Shown here piece after piece: positions 7,022 to 15,936 of a DNA stretch of 35,181 bases. Made by a program: the position numbers and the translations under genes. The stretch covers positions 1 to 35,181 of the forward strand of contig PDPH01000025.1 of NCBI GenBank assembly GCA_002747435.1, given 5' to 3'. The notes beneath the pieces were generated by a model. That model was not told where the DNA came from and did no database searches. It saw only the letters and a list, made by a program, of their open reading frames with translations. This DNA comes from Pseudomonadota bacterium. Its GTDB lineage: Bacteria; Pseudomonadota; Gammaproteobacteria; Thiotrichales; Thiotrichaceae. How positions within the stretch are numbered: position 1 is the stretch's first letter; each line of letters opens with the position of its first letter.

Positions 7022-8908
7022 ATGATGCCCCTCATGAAAAGCAGTACTACCTATCGTTTGGAGTTTGAACAACTGGTTGTCCAAGCCGAGCAAGAGATTA
7101 ATAATAATCCCGAACATTACAAGCGTAGATTAAAATACCTAGCATGGTTGGGGTATGCCGTTATTTTTGGCATGGTGTTTCTGCTGGTGAGTTTGGCTGC
7201 TGGTATGGTGTGGGCGATGCTGGCTAGCTCAGCACTAATGATATTTTTATTGAAAACCAAGCTTATTTTTGTGTTGGCCGGTTTGATTTGGGTTTTAGGA
7301 CGCTCTTTATTTGTTAGGATTAAAGCGCCTGAAGGTTTTGAATTAAGCCAGAAGGATTTTCCACAGTTGTGGTCTGAAATAGAAAAGCTGCGGCATTTCC
7401 TAAAAACAGCTCCCATTCACCGTATTATTCTTGAGCCGGATATGAATGCAGCGATTGCCCAGACACCGCGTTTAGGCATGATAGGACCGTATCAAAACAC
7501 GCTAGTACTAGGTTTGGAGCTACTAATGGTGCTTTCCGTCGAGCAAGCGCGTGCGGTGATTGCGCATGAATTGGCGCATTTGTCAGGTAATCACAGTAAA
7601 TTTGCCAGTTGGATTTATCGTGTGCGTATGAGTTGGGCGCACATCAGTTATAGTCTTGATCAAAATCATACTTGGGGGACTGGCTTGATTCGGCGCTTTT
7701 TTTATTGGTATGAACCTTATTTTTCAGGCTATTCCTTTGTATTGGCTCGTAATAATGAATATGAAGCCGATGCACTGGCAGCGCAATTAACCTCGCGTGA
7801 GGCAGCCGCTTCGGCACTAGTTACAACTTATGCTTATGCTGATTTAATCCAAGCCAAATTTTGGCAAGCTATTTATGATAGTGCCTGTAATAAGGCGGAG
7901 CCGGATGACAATATTTATCATCAGTTAAAAGATTTTTTTGCTAAGCGTCATCAATACCGTGCTGAGTTAGCATTGAGTCTGCGCAATGCGCTTAAACAAC
8001 AAACACAATTTGCCGATACGCATCCTGCTTTAATGAAGCGGCTAAAGGCTTTGAAAGCTAATGGATTAGTCGCTGATGAGCAATCGCCACGCGCTTTGAC
8101 TTGGTTACAGGAAAAAACTGAGCATATTTTAGAGCATTTTAATTACCAATGGGTGCGTGACAATAATGAGCGTTGGCAAGCTTTCCATCAAAAAGCATTA
8201 GCAGCACGGCAGGAATTACAGCAACTCAAACAGCGTGATGAGGCATCATTGTCGCAAGAGGAGCGCTGGCAAATGGCAGAAATCACGCATCACTATTTAC
8301 CTAAGGATGATGCTTTGCCTTTGTTTGTGCGTTATCACAAAGCTTATCCCGATGATCCTGATGGAATACTGGCTTTGGGGCGCTTACTGTTGCAGCGAGA
8401 CAAGCAGGTGGGGATAAATTACATAGAACAGGCTATGGCTTATCCGCATTTGACACTGCATGCTGCTGAGGCTGCTTGGCAGTATTACACGCGTACTCAT
8501 CAAGCTGAGCAAGCGGAACATTGGTTGAGAATACTGGAGACAGCCAATGATATGATGCAAGAAGCACATGCAGAGCGCTCCACGCTGCAAATGGATGATG
8601 TTTTATTACCAGCCAATAGCTTGGAGGATGTTGATGGGCATGAGTTAGAAATTGAGCTAATGGGCAGAATACATCAACACAAAAAGGTAAAAGCAGTCTG
8701 GATTGCCGAAAAACAAGTTAAGCATTTTCCCGAGCAAGCGGTTTATGTGATGGGTGTAGAAATAGGTATGGGTTTGACAAATCTGGAAAACTTACAACAA
8801 GATTTATTAAATCTACTGGAAACGGATAAGGTCGTTTTTTTGGTAATCAAGAACAGCAACAAGAAACTATTCAAACGCATTACAGCAGTAGGGAAACAGC
8901 TTTACTAA
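7022..8908 (+). CDS. Membrane-anchored M48-family metallopeptidase with long C-terminal extension
   Basis: This 628-residue protein has two transmembrane helices near its start (about residues 38-90, before the RIKAPEGFELS segment). An M48 catalytic domain follows: H182-E183-LA-H186 in the HELAH motif and the third zinc ligand E246 in NEYEADALA. Beyond about residue 330 there is a long, helix-rich region with TPR-like character (MAEITHHYLPKDDALPLFVRYH, then YPDDPDGILALGRLLLQ) and a C-terminal globular part near 545-628. M48 peptidases of this kind act at the inner membrane in protein quality control or processing; the substrate here is unknown. ATGs at 7022, 7025 and 7034 are all possible and none has a strong Shine-Dalgarno. 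The gene stands alone and ends at a repeat-built hairpin. Confidence 0.82.
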   Translation: MMPLMKSSTTYRLEFEQLVVQAEQEINNNPEHYKRRLKYLAWLGYAVIFGMVFLLVSLAAGMVWAMLASSALMIFLLKTKLIFVLAGLIWVLGRSLFVRIKAPEGFELSQKDFPQLWSEIEKLRHFLKTAPIHRIILEPDMNAAIAQTPRLGMIGPYQNTLVLGLELLMVLSVEQARAVIAHELAHLSGNHSKFASWIYRVRMSWAHISYSLDQNHTWGTGLIRRFFYWYEPYFSGYSFVLARNNEYEADALAAQLTSREAAASALVTTYAYADLIQAKFWQAIYDSACNKAEPDDNIYHQLKDFFAKRHQYRAELALSLRNALKQQTQFADTHPALMKRLKALKANGLVADEQSPRALTWLQEKTEHILEHFNYQWVRDNNERWQAFHQKALAARQELQQLKQRDEASLSQEERWQMAEITHHYLPKDDALPLFVRYHKAYPDDPDGILALGRLLLQRDKQVGINYIEQAMAYPHLTLHAAEAAWQYYTRTHQAEQAEHWLRILETANDMMQEAHAERSTLQMDDVLLPANSLEDVDGHELEIELMGRIHQHKKVKAVWIAEKQVKHFPEQAVYVMGVEIGMGLTNLENLQQDLLNLLETDKVVFLVIKNSNKKLFKRITAVGKQLY

Positions 8909-8921
8909 ATCCTCAAACACT

Positions 8922-8975
8922 CAAGCCAAGCAAGCATACAAATTGCTTGGCTTGGCTTGGCTTGGCTTGGCTTGG
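8922..8975. repeat. GCTTG pentamer array with hairpin partner
   Basis: Six head-to-tail copies of GCTTG fill 8945-8974. Just upstream, CAAGCCAAGCAAGC (8922-8935) is complementary to the array in several registers, so RNA from either strand can fold into a long hairpin. It lies between two convergent genes and may act as a terminator-like barrier. Pentamer arrays like this are prone to slippage. Confidence 0.75.
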
Positions 8976-8992
8976 AGGTATGCGAATACGCT

Positions 8993-9193
8993 TTAGAATG
9001 AAGCGCCAGACTTGAAGCCCAGCTTTTTGAAAATAATAGCCGACGGGCAAAAGCCTGTGAAAGCAGATTGCACTAGATTAACACCTACGAAAGCAGTCAG
9101 CCATAGCCAGTTGATATTGACATAAACAGCCAGCAGCAAGCTGATTAGGATCACACTACCTGCCATAATTTGTACCATTTTATCGATGTTCAT
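8993..9193 (-). CDS. Small DUF2892/YgaP-type inner-membrane protein
   Basis: This 66-residue protein has two hydrophobic helices (about residues 8-26 and 30-46, MAGSVILISLLLAVYV and WLWLTAFVGVNLVQSAF). It ends in FTGFCPSAIIFKKLG, the conserved close of DUF2892 proteins and of the membrane tail of YgaP-like rhodaneses. The start at 9193 has AAGGAG seven bases upstream, which rules out a start nine codons earlier. Stand-alone members occur widely in proteobacteria, often near rhodanese or sulfur genes. The molecular function is unknown; an inner-membrane location is predicted. Confidence 0.85.
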   Translation of the reverse strand: MNIDKMVQIMAGSVILISLLLAVYVNINWLWLTAFVGVNLVQSAFTGFCPSAIIFKKLGFKSGASF

Positions 9194-9333
9194 CGCAGTC
9201 TCCTTATTACAAATATTCAAATTTCGACATATTAGAATTTTATTATTATCTTGCTTACGAAGTAAAGTGGCTAGCAGCAGAACAGTCGCATGAATTTTAT
9301 TAATCGTTATGATGAAGCGGCTCGTTCAGTCAG
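9194..9333. other. Intergenic stretch upstream of the DUF2892 gene
   Basis: With the adjoining pseudogene this makes a 313-base gap without an intact gene. Apart from the ribosome-binding site and presumed AT-rich promoter of the small membrane protein gene (9194-9260), nothing was recognised in it. Confidence 0.4.
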
Positions 9334-9506
9334 TCATTGTTCTAAAGCTTGATTCAAGACTTCGTAGCCTTTGGTATTTAAAAGAATTTACGCTCCAAGG
9401 GAACTTCGCCCAATGGAAAAATAGTCGTTAACAAGACCTCGCTGCCTGTTACTCTGGCTTGATCGACTAAAGTAAGCAACAAATTATAGTGAGCGATACC
9501 TTGAGC
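9334..9506 (-). pseudogene. Remnant of a GDSL/SGNH-family hydrolase, C-terminal part
   Basis: Reading leftward directly from the deacetylase stop codon, the same frame continues AQGIAHYNLLLTLVDQAR and then VLLTTIFPLGEVPLERKFF before a TAA at 9380-9378. A shifted frame then gives NTKGYEVLNQALEQ and a stop at 9334. These match the late blocks of GDSL-type lipases, where the strand ending in a TTIFP-like motif precedes the catalytic region and an LN..GY..LN pattern closes the protein. The segment between them, including the DxxH catalytic pair, is gone. No start codon or complete domain exists, so it is a decayed fragment. Confidence 0.65.
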
Positions 9507-10541
9507 TTATTGTTCAAAGCCTGCCAATACCTGAGCTGCATTGAGTCCCAATTGTTTCGAGGCATACCCTCCTTCCAAAATAAAAATGGTCGGCAATTTC
9601 ATAGCGTTGAGTCGTTCACCTAAACGTTTGAAATGTTCTGAACTGAGATTGAAGGAAGAGAGTGGATCATCAGCAAAAGTATCTAATCCTAGAGAAACGA
9701 CTAAAGTATCAGCCTTGAGCTTGGTAATATATTGACAGGCTGTCTCTAATGCTACAAACCATTGCTCTACATCAGAACCACGCGCCAAAGGTAAATTCAG
9801 ATTAAAACCTTCGCCTTGATTAATACCGTTTTCATCAGCATGACCAAGGTAAAAAGGGTATTCCTGCATAGGGTCAGCGTGAATACTGGCGAATATTACA
9901 TCAGAGCGCTTGTAGAAAATTTCCTGTGTGCCATTACCATGATGATAATCCACATCAAGAATAGCGACTTGTGACGCACCATGTATGCGTAATGCTTGTG
10001 CTGCCAGCGCTGCATTGTTGATAAAACAATAACCGCCCATAAAGTCTGTTCCGGCGTGGTGTCCGGGGGGGCGAGTCGCACAAAAAACGCCTTGCTCCCC
10101 ATCAGCTAATAGATTTGCAGCGCTAACGGCTGCATCTGCGCCTGCTTTGGCCGCAGTCCAGCTACCAGCCATTAATGGCGTGCCATTATCAAATGAGTAC
10201 AAACCCAGTTTAGCCGTAAAGTTTTCCGGTACTTTGTCACTACGAAAACTGCGAATCGGCCAAGTAGATGGGAATGCTTGTATCTGAGCATTGTTGGCAT
10301 CCAGTGCTAGCCATTGTTCCCAAGCTGAGGCCAAAAATTCCAGATAGGCTGCGGCATGAATCTGTGGCAATACAGGGCTGCTGTCCTGATCCGGCTCACG
10401 TAATTCATGTCCTTGAGCTTGTAGAGCCTGCTTAACAAATTCGACGCGCTGGGGAGATTCAAAGCAAGGCACAGGTTCACCACGAAAATATTCATACTCA
10501 GGGGCGTGTAAGGCGTGCTGGGAAGAAAAGAAGCTAATCAT
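9507..10541 (-). CDS. Histone-deacetylase-family acetylpolyamine amidohydrolase
   Basis: This 344-residue class II-type HDAC fold protein has all catalytic residues visible: tandem histidines H161-H162 in RPPGHHAG, zinc ligands D198 and H200 in DVDYHHGNGT and D287 in SLGLDTFADDP, and the transition-state tyrosine Y326 in EGGYA. Length and motif spacing match bacterial acetylpolyamine amidohydrolases, which release acetate from N-acetylputrescine and related amines in the cytoplasm. The insert around residues 80-105 resembles the loop that narrows the active site in that family. The polyamine genes at 1-4755 support this substrate, though they are 5 kb away. The start at 10541 lacks a strong Shine-Dalgarno. 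It diverges from pyrC. Other small acetylated substrates remain possible. Confidence 0.83.
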   Translation of the reverse strand: MISFFSSQHALHAPEYEYFRGEPVPCFESPQRVEFVKQALQAQGHELREPDQDSSPVLPQIHAAAYLEFLASAWEQWLALDANNAQIQAFPSTWPIRSFRSDKVPENFTAKLGLYSFDNGTPLMAGSWTAAKAGADAAVSAANLLADGEQGVFCATRPPGHHAGTDFMGGYCFINNAALAAQALRIHGASQVAILDVDYHHGNGTQEIFYKRSDVIFASIHADPMQEYPFYLGHADENGINQGEGFNLNLPLARGSDVEQWFVALETACQYITKLKADTLVVSLGLDTFADDPLSSFNLSSEHFKRLGERLNAMKLPTIFILEGGYASKQLGLNAAQVLAGFEQ

Positions 10542-10639
10542 GCGCTAACCCTCATAAAGGCAATGATGCAGTCTACTACCGAGTTCTTATAAAATAAAAG
10601 TCATCGAAGTGGCTGAACACTGCCTTTGATCAAAGACTT

Positions 10640-10648
10640 TGTTAAAAT
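10640..10648 (+). promoter_or_regulatory. Extended -10 promoter for pyrC
   Basis: TGTTAAAAT is a good extended -10 element, 28 bases before the pyrC ATG at 10677. It lies inside a longer open frame from 10626, which supports the shorter protein. Confidence 0.45.
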
Positions 10649-10676
10649 TCTTCGCCAATTCATTGGGAGCTCAGCT

Positions 10677-11735
10677 ATGCAACTTATTCAAAGTCTCACT
10701 TTAACCCAACCTGACGATTGGCATTTACACCTACGTAGCGGTGAGATGCTACAAGCTGTCTTGCCTTACACGGCGCAACATTTTGCCCGCGCTATGGTGA
10801 TGCCTAACTTACAAGCACCCGTGCTGAGCACTGCGGATGCTAAAGCTTATCGTGAACAGATTACCGCACTTTTACCGCTGAATAGTGCCTTTAAGCCGCT
10901 AATGACCTTGTATATGACCGAGCAGACAAATCCAGAGGAGGTAAGAGCAGGTTTTGAAACCGGCGAGGTGAGTGCTGTTAAGCTTTACCCAGCAGGTGCC
11001 ACCACGAATTCAGAGGCTGGTGTACGTGATTTGGAAAAGATCTATCCGGTATTAGAAGTCATGGAAGCGATCGGTATGCCCTTGCTAGTACATGGTGAAG
11101 TAGTTGATCCGGCGGTAGATATTTTTGATCGAGAAGCTGTGTTTATCGACACTAAGCTAATCCCCCTACGGGAACATTTTCCGTGCCTCAAGCTGGTTAT
11201 GGAGCATCTGACGACCCGTGATGGTGTCGAATATGTGCGTCGTTGTGCCGATCACACAGTAGCGACGGTCACACCCCATCATTTGACCATTAATCGTAAT
11301 GCAATGCTGGTCGGTGGTATTAAGCCCCACTACTATTGCTTACCCGTTGCCAAGCGTGAGCAACATCGTCTTGCTTTGGTGGATGCTGTAACCAGTGGCG
11401 ATCAACGTTTTTTTCTAGGGACGGATTCAGCGCCTCATCTGGATAGTGCTAAGCAAAGTGCTTGTGGCTGTGCTGGAATTTTCAATGTCGCTAATGCGCT
11501 GGCAGTCAGCGCTCAAGTATTTGAACTAGCTGATGCACTGGATAAGTTGGAGGGTTTTTTGTCACTCAATGGCTCACGCTTTTATGGTTTGCCAATCAAT
11601 ACGGGTAAGATTACCTTGGAGCGCTATGATACTGCACAGCCTGTACCAGAAAAGCTTATGTTTAGTCATGGTGAAATTAGCGTATTTAATCCCTTAATGC
11701 CGGTTTATTGGGCTGTAAAGGGCGCAGCAAAATAG
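10677..11735 (+). CDS. pyrC: Dihydroorotase, class II (PyrC)
   Basis: This 352-residue amidohydrolase of the short PyrC type (about 345-350) closes carbamoyl-aspartate to dihydroorotate in pyrimidine synthesis, in the cytoplasm. The metal-binding HLHLR (H16, H18) follows the PDDWH opening. The lysine that is carbamylated in the family is K102 in AVKLYPAGATTNSEAG. Metal and substrate histidines are in LLVHGEV, MEHLTT and VTPHHL, and the catalytic aspartate is in GTDSAPH. GGGAG lies seven bases before the ATG at 10677, so that start was preferred over an in-frame TTG at 10626. It is a single gene, divergent from the deacetylase and followed 64 bases later by yajD. Confidence 0.95.
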   Translation: MQLIQSLTLTQPDDWHLHLRSGEMLQAVLPYTAQHFARAMVMPNLQAPVLSTADAKAYREQITALLPLNSAFKPLMTLYMTEQTNPEEVRAGFETGEVSAVKLYPAGATTNSEAGVRDLEKIYPVLEVMEAIGMPLLVHGEVVDPAVDIFDREAVFIDTKLIPLREHFPCLKLVMEHLTTRDGVEYVRRCADHTVATVTPHHLTINRNAMLVGGIKPHYYCLPVAKREQHRLALVDAVTSGDQRFFLGTDSAPHLDSAKQSACGCAGIFNVANALAVSAQVFELADALDKLEGFLSLNGSRFYGLPINTGKITLERYDTAQPVPEKLMFSHGEISVFNPLMPVYWAVKGAAK

Positions 11736-11742
11736 CTTGTTT

Positions 11743-11751
11743 TGCTATAGT
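11743..11751 (+). promoter_or_regulatory. Possible extended -10 promoter for yajD
   Basis: TGCTATAGT matches the extended -10 pattern and lies 49 bases before the yajD ATG. A second, weaker TGCTATCCT follows at about 11759. No clear -35 is seen. Confidence 0.3.
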
Positions 11752-11799
11752 CATAACATGCTATCCTACTCATTTAGATAATGTTTTAAGGAATAAGGT

Positions 11800-12147
11800 A
11801 TGGCAAGCAAAGAAGATGAAATCATTGCTAAAGCCCGTCAATACGCGGATCAACGTGCCAAAGGTTACCGTGAGCAAGCTTTGAAGCTGTATCCTTGGAT
11901 TTGCGGGCGCTGTGGGCGAGAATTTAATTACAGCAATTTGCGTGAATTGACCGTGCATCACCGCGATCATGATCATGACAATAATCCACAAGATGGCAGT
12001 AATTGGGAGCTACTGTGCTTGTATTGTCATGATTATGAACACCAGAAATTGACCGAGGCTTTACATGGTGGTTCAGCCGGTGATACGGGTAGCAAGGCAG
12101 CCACTTATAATCCGTTCGCAGACTTGAAAGAAAAGTTGAAAAAATAA
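11800..12147 (+). CDS. yajD: HNH nuclease-family protein YajD
   Basis: At 115 residues it has the length of E. coli YajD. Zinc ligands C35-C38 (CGRC) and C73-C76 (CLYC) frame the HNH core, with H53-H54 in LTVHHRDHDHDNNP and the closing histidine H81 in CHDYEHQK. The C-terminal NPFADLKEKLKK is also typical. Family members carry the beta-beta-alpha metal finger of HNH nucleases, but their cellular role is not established. AAGGAATAAGGT precedes the ATG. It follows pyrC on the same strand, possibly with its own promoter. Confidence 0.9.
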   Translation: MASKEDEIIAKARQYADQRAKGYREQALKLYPWICGRCGREFNYSNLRELTVHHRDHDHDNNPQDGSNWELLCLYCHDYEHQKLTEALHGGSAGDTGSKAATYNPFADLKEKLKK

Positions 12148-12191
12148 ACTTCTTGCAAAACCTGAGCGATCTGCACTATCTTAAACTGTGT

Positions 12192-12593
12192 TTAGCGTAA
12201 CAAGACAAGCGCACACCCTGCCAAGAAAATCACAGAAATGTGCTCACCAAGCATAAGAAATGCAAAAATTCCTGAGAAAATGGGAACGAATAACGAAATC
12301 ATTGCAGTGATGATTGCCGGCAATCGCTTTGATACTAGGGCAAAATCTAAAGAAGGGACGGCTGTAGAAAGAACGCCGAGTCCGAGAAAAATGGGCAACG
12401 CACTGTTATTCAAGTTAGATATCTCCGAAGGGTTTGGTTCGAGCATGGCGCCTAAAGACAAAACCACACCGCCCATTACATAGGTTAGCAGGGTGACCCC
12501 TGTGCTTTCTGGTGACCGTCTTTGCTCAGCTAGAAGAGGGTGCGCGCAGAAACGGAAGGAGACAAGTTGCGCAGTATGGGATTGAATGTTCGG
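12192..12593 (-). pseudogene. Remnant of an EamA/DMT-family transporter, C-terminal part
   Basis: An open frame without a convincing start runs from about 12593 down to a TAA at 12192. Its last 70 codons are a clear DMT-permease ending: GLGVLSTAVPSLDFALVSKR, then ITAMISLFVPIFSGIFAFLMLGE and a final GCALVLLR helix, the conserved P..S....L.LGE pattern of EamA domains. An intact family member has about 290-300 residues, so at least half is missing; the upstream part (FRFCAHPLLAEQRRSP) may be the join of two distant segments. It lies between convergent yajD and icd and is most simply a decayed transporter gene. Confidence 0.65.
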
Positions 12594-12627
12594 CTAATGT
12601 CTGACTAAAAGAATGGCTTTATCTATG

Positions 12628-12658
12628 TTTATACGCGCCAAGAGTAGGCGCGTATAAA
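12628..12658 (-). terminator. Perfect 12-pair hairpin after icd
   Basis: TTTATACGCGCC (12628-12639) and GGCGCGTATAAA (12647-12658) pair perfectly around a seven-base loop, beginning 24 bases past the icd stop. The strong stem at this position suggests the 3' end of the icd mRNA. The T-tract is poor on both strands, so termination strength is uncertain. Confidence 0.6.
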
Positions 12659-12681
12659 AAGATGATTCAAATAAACTAAAA

Positions 12682-14913
12682 TTAATTCAAATTCGCCAAA
12701 GCTTGATTAAAGGTTTGGCTGGGACGCATCACCGCGCTGGTTTTTTCAGGATCAGGGGCATAGTAACCGCCAATATCAGTTGCTTGGCCTTGTACCTGAT
12801 TTAATTCCTGTAAGATGGTATCTTCGTGTTCGTGCAGGTTTTGCGCTAATGGGGCAAATTGCTGTGCAAGTTCGGTGTCTTTGCTTTGGTTTGCTAGGGC
12901 ATCTGCCCAGTACATTGCTAAGTAGAAATGGCTACCACGGTTATCAATGAAGCCAAGCTTGCGAGCGGGGGATTTGTCATTTTCCAGTAAGCGTTCAACC
13001 GCTTTATCCAATGCTTCGGCTAAAACGGCTGCTTTGGTATTGCCGGTTTTATGCGCGACATCTTCTAAGGAAACCGTCAGTGCCAGAAATTCACCCAGTG
13101 AATCCCAACGTAGGTAGTTTTCTTTTAGCAATTGTTGTACATGCTTGGGAGCGGAACCACCTGCACCCGTTTCAAACAGACCACCACCCGCCATTAAGGG
13201 CACAATGGACAGCATTTTGGCGCTGGTTCCTAATTCCATAATAGGGAATAAGTCAGTGAGGTAGTCACGTAAGATATTGCCTGTGACCGAAATGGTATCC
13301 ATGCCACGAATAACCCGTTCCAAGGTAAAGCGCATGGCACGAAGCTGCGACATAATTTGAATATCGACACCAGTCAAATCATACTCATGTAGGTAGGTTT
13401 CTACCTTTTTAATAAGCTCGTTTTCATGCGGGCGATAAGGGTCTAACCAGAAAACGGCAGGTGTGTTAGCTTGGCGAGCGCGTTTAACCGCCAGCTTGAC
13501 CCAATCGCGTACTGCTGCATCTTTGGTTTGACAAGTACGCCAAATGTCGCCTGCTTCCACATGATGCTCAAACAAAACTTTGCCTTGATCATCGACAACA
13601 CGCGCTATGCCGTTTTCCGGGATTTCAAAGGTTTTGTCATGTGAACCATATTCTTCCGCTTTTTGCGCCATTAAACCTACATTTGGCACGGAACCCATAG
13701 TAGTGGGATCAAATGCACCGTGTGTTTTACAGAAATTGATCATTTCTTGATAAATACGGGCAAAGGTGCTTTCGGGTAGTAAGGCTTTGGTATCATGCTG
13801 CTTGCCATCGGGGCCCCACATTTTACCGCCATCTCGAATCATTGACGGCATCGAGGCATCGACAATCACATCATTCGGTGCGTGTAGATTGGTAATGCCT
13901 TTGTCTGAATTAACCATCGCTAAAGCGGGGCGCTTGGCGTAACAGTTTTGTATGGCTTGATTGATTTCAGCTTGTTTGTCTTCTGGCAAGACTTTGATCT
14001 TTTCGTAAATACTCACCATGCCGTAATTGGGGTTTGCGCCAATTTCTTTGAAAAGTTCACCGTATTGGTCAAATACGTCTTTAAAGAAAGTTTTAACAGC
14101 ATATCCAAAGACAATCGGGTGCGATACTTTCATCATGGTAGACTTTAAATGCACAGACAGCAGAATATTGCTCTTCCTAGCATCATCTATCTGCTCTTCG
14201 TAGTACTCGCACAGCGCTTTTTTGCTCATGTACATGCTGTCTAGCACTTCGCCTTGCAGCAGTTCCAATTTTTCCTTGAATACAATGGTATGGCCGCTGT
14301 GGGTTTGTAACTCCATGCGTACGGTGCAAGCGCGTTCCATCGTAGCGGATTTTTCATTGGAATAAAAATCACCGTTACGCATGTGAGAAACGTGTGTGCG
14401 AGAAGCCTGACTCCATTGAGCCATTTTGTGGGGGTGATTACGTGCATAGCGCTTAACGGCTGCGGGGGCGCGGCGATCTGAGTTCCCTTCACGCAAGACA
14501 GGATTGACCGCACTGCCTAAAACTTTGGCATAGCGCTGCATAATCTTTTTGTCTTCATCGGATTGGGGATTATCGGGATACAACGGCACAGCGTAGCCTT
14601 TATCACGCAGTTCTGCAATGGCAGCTCTGAGCTGTGGTACGGAAGCGCTAATATTGGGTAGCTTGATAATATTGGTATCTGGTACTTGGGTTAAGCGGCC
14701 TAGCTCGCCCAAATTATCGGGAAGGCGTTGATCTTCACGCAAGTAGTCAGGAAACTCCGCCAAGATACGTGCAGCAAGCGAAATATCGCTGGTGCTAATA
14801 GTAATACCGGCTGCTTTGGCATAAGACTGAATAATTGGCAAAAAAGAGTAAGTTGCCAATAATGGAGCCTCATCAGTAAGGGTGTAAATGATTTTGGAAC
14901 TTGTTTGACTCAT
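12682..14913 (-). CDS. icd: NADP-dependent isocitrate dehydrogenase, monomeric type
   Basis: This 743-residue protein has the length and sequence of the monomeric IDH-II family (about 740 residues, quite unlike the 415-residue dimeric form). Recognisable blocks are [17 protein letters not shown] at the N terminus, [30 protein letters not shown] (substrate binding), [35 protein letters not shown] and the C-terminal [10 protein letters not shown]. It oxidises isocitrate to 2-oxoglutarate with NADP in the TCA cycle. The ATG at 14913 was preferred to an in-frame TTG at 14946 because it begins the usual family N terminus, though the Shine-Dalgarno is weak. It is monocistronic, with a strong hairpin downstream. 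Confidence 0.95.
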   Translation of the reverse strand: MSQTSSKIIYTLTDEAPLLATYSFLPIIQSYAKAAGITISTSDISLAARILAEFPDYLREDQRLPDNLGELGRLTQVPDTNIIKLPNISASVPQLRAAIAELRDKGYAVPLYPDNPQSDEDKKIMQRYAKVLGSAVNPVLREGNSDRRAPAAVKRYARNHPHKMAQWSQASRTHVSHMRNGDFYSNEKSATMERACTVRMELQTHSGHTIVFKEKLELLQGEVLDSMYMSKKALCEYYEEQIDDARKSNILLSVHLKSTMMKVSHPIVFGYAVKTFFKDVFDQYGELFKEIGANPNYGMVSIYEKIKVLPEDKQAEINQAIQNCYAKRPALAMVNSDKGITNLHAPNDVIVDASMPSMIRDGGKMWGPDGKQHDTKALLPESTFARIYQEMINFCKTHGAFDPTTMGSVPNVGLMAQKAEEYGSHDKTFEIPENGIARVVDDQGKVLFEHHVEAGDIWRTCQTKDAAVRDWVKLAVKRARQANTPAVFWLDPYRPHENELIKKVETYLHEYDLTGVDIQIMSQLRAMRFTLERVIRGMDTISVTGNILRDYLTDLFPIMELGTSAKMLSIVPLMAGGGLFETGAGGSAPKHVQQLLKENYLRWDSLGEFLALTVSLEDVAHKTGNTKAAVLAEALDKAVERLLENDKSPARKLGFIDNRGSHFYLAMYWADALANQSKDTELAQQFAPLAQNLHEHEDTILQELNQVQGQATDIGGYYAPDPEKTSAVMRPSQTFNQALANLN

Positions 14914-15060
14914 AGGCTTAATTTGTATCCTGAATAGTAGTGACAATCACAAACGCTGGTAAACCAGACGGTATAGCATAAAGACTCAAATCAAGTGATC
15001 GTTCATTGGATTATTCACTGACCTGAGCCTTATGATAGGGTTTAGTTTGGTCAGTTTGGT

Positions 15061-15936
15061 TTAAAGTGTATCTTCTTGCAGATTGCGTCGTTGCAACCAC
15101 CAATAGTTAAGCATCAGGGAAGCAACAATAATCATACCCCCAAGCAGTAAACGGCTAATATTTTCATCACGGTTCCATAAAGTAAGGTTAACAATCAAAC
15201 CTGCCGGAATCAGAGCATTATTCATAATAGCTAGTGTGCCTGCATCAACTTGGGTAGCCCCCTTGTTCCAAGCAAAGTAACCTAAGCCAGAAGCAACCAG
15301 CCCTAACCAGAGCAAGACACCCCATTGTGTAGCGGTACTGGGTAATTTGGCCGTATTGCCTAATAATAGCCAGGCGGGTACAGCGATGAGTAATGCTCCA
15401 ACAAAGAACCATGCAAAAACATTATGCCAAGGCAAGCTTGTGGGTAATTCTTTGGCGAGTTTGCGGTAGGCAACTTGTCCTAGAGCAAAACATAGATTAG
15501 CGCCTTGTACTACCAAAAAACCAAGCCAAAAATGATTGTTTACGCCGTCGTAGCGAATAATCGCAGCACCTAAAACCGCTAATAAGGCGGTAACCAAATA
15601 GATGGGGGTAAAACGTCCAAATAATAAATCATCCAGCAGTGCGACATAAACCGGCGTGAAAATAGTGAAGAGTAGAACTTCCGGCACAGAGAGCAACAAG
15701 AAGGATTGATAGAAAAAAATATACATAACCCCCAGTTGTACCGCGCCTATGCCTATTAGGGTCAAAGTGTGCTTTTTCGACAATAAGCGTAGTTTCAAAA
15801 AGGGCAGGAATACTAATACAGCTAGAGCAATGCGCATCATGACCGCAAAATAGCTATCCACCTGACCAGACAGGTAAACCCCGATCAGCGAGAAGGAAAA
15901 GGCCCATACAATCGTCACCGCAATCAAATAATTCAT
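15061..15936 (-). CDS. EamA/DMT-family inner-membrane transporter
   Basis: This 291-residue protein has about ten hydrophobic helices in two five-helix EamA repeats (about residues 1-125 and 135-280). MNYLIAVTIVWAFSFSLIGVY is the first helix. A loop holds LLDDLLFGRFTP, and ALIPAGLIVNLTLWN precedes the last helices. Drug/metabolite-transporter family members export or take up amino acids, amines or other small metabolites; the substrate cannot be told. The ATG has GGAGGA nearby upstream. It lies 147 bases upstream of icd on the same strand, with no clear terminator between them. Confidence 0.85.
   Translation of the reverse strand: MNYLIAVTIVWAFSFSLIGVYLSGQVDSYFAVMMRIALAVLVFLPFLKLRLLSKKHTLTLIGIGAVQLGVMYIFFYQSFLLLSVPEVLLFTIFTPVYVALLDDLLFGRFTPIYLVTALLAVLGAAIIRYDGVNNHFWLGFLVVQGANLCFALGQVAYRKLAKELPTSLPWHNVFAWFFVGALLIAVPAWLLLGNTAKLPSTATQWGVLLWLGLVASGLGYFAWNKGATQVDAGTLAIMNNALIPAGLIVNLTLWNRDENISRLLLGGMIIVASLMLNYWWLQRRNLQEDTL

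Noticed and set aside
12238..12483. 81-codon plus-strand frame opposite the DMT remnant
   Set aside because: It is the antisense shadow of the transporter remnant and its translation has no recognisable pattern.
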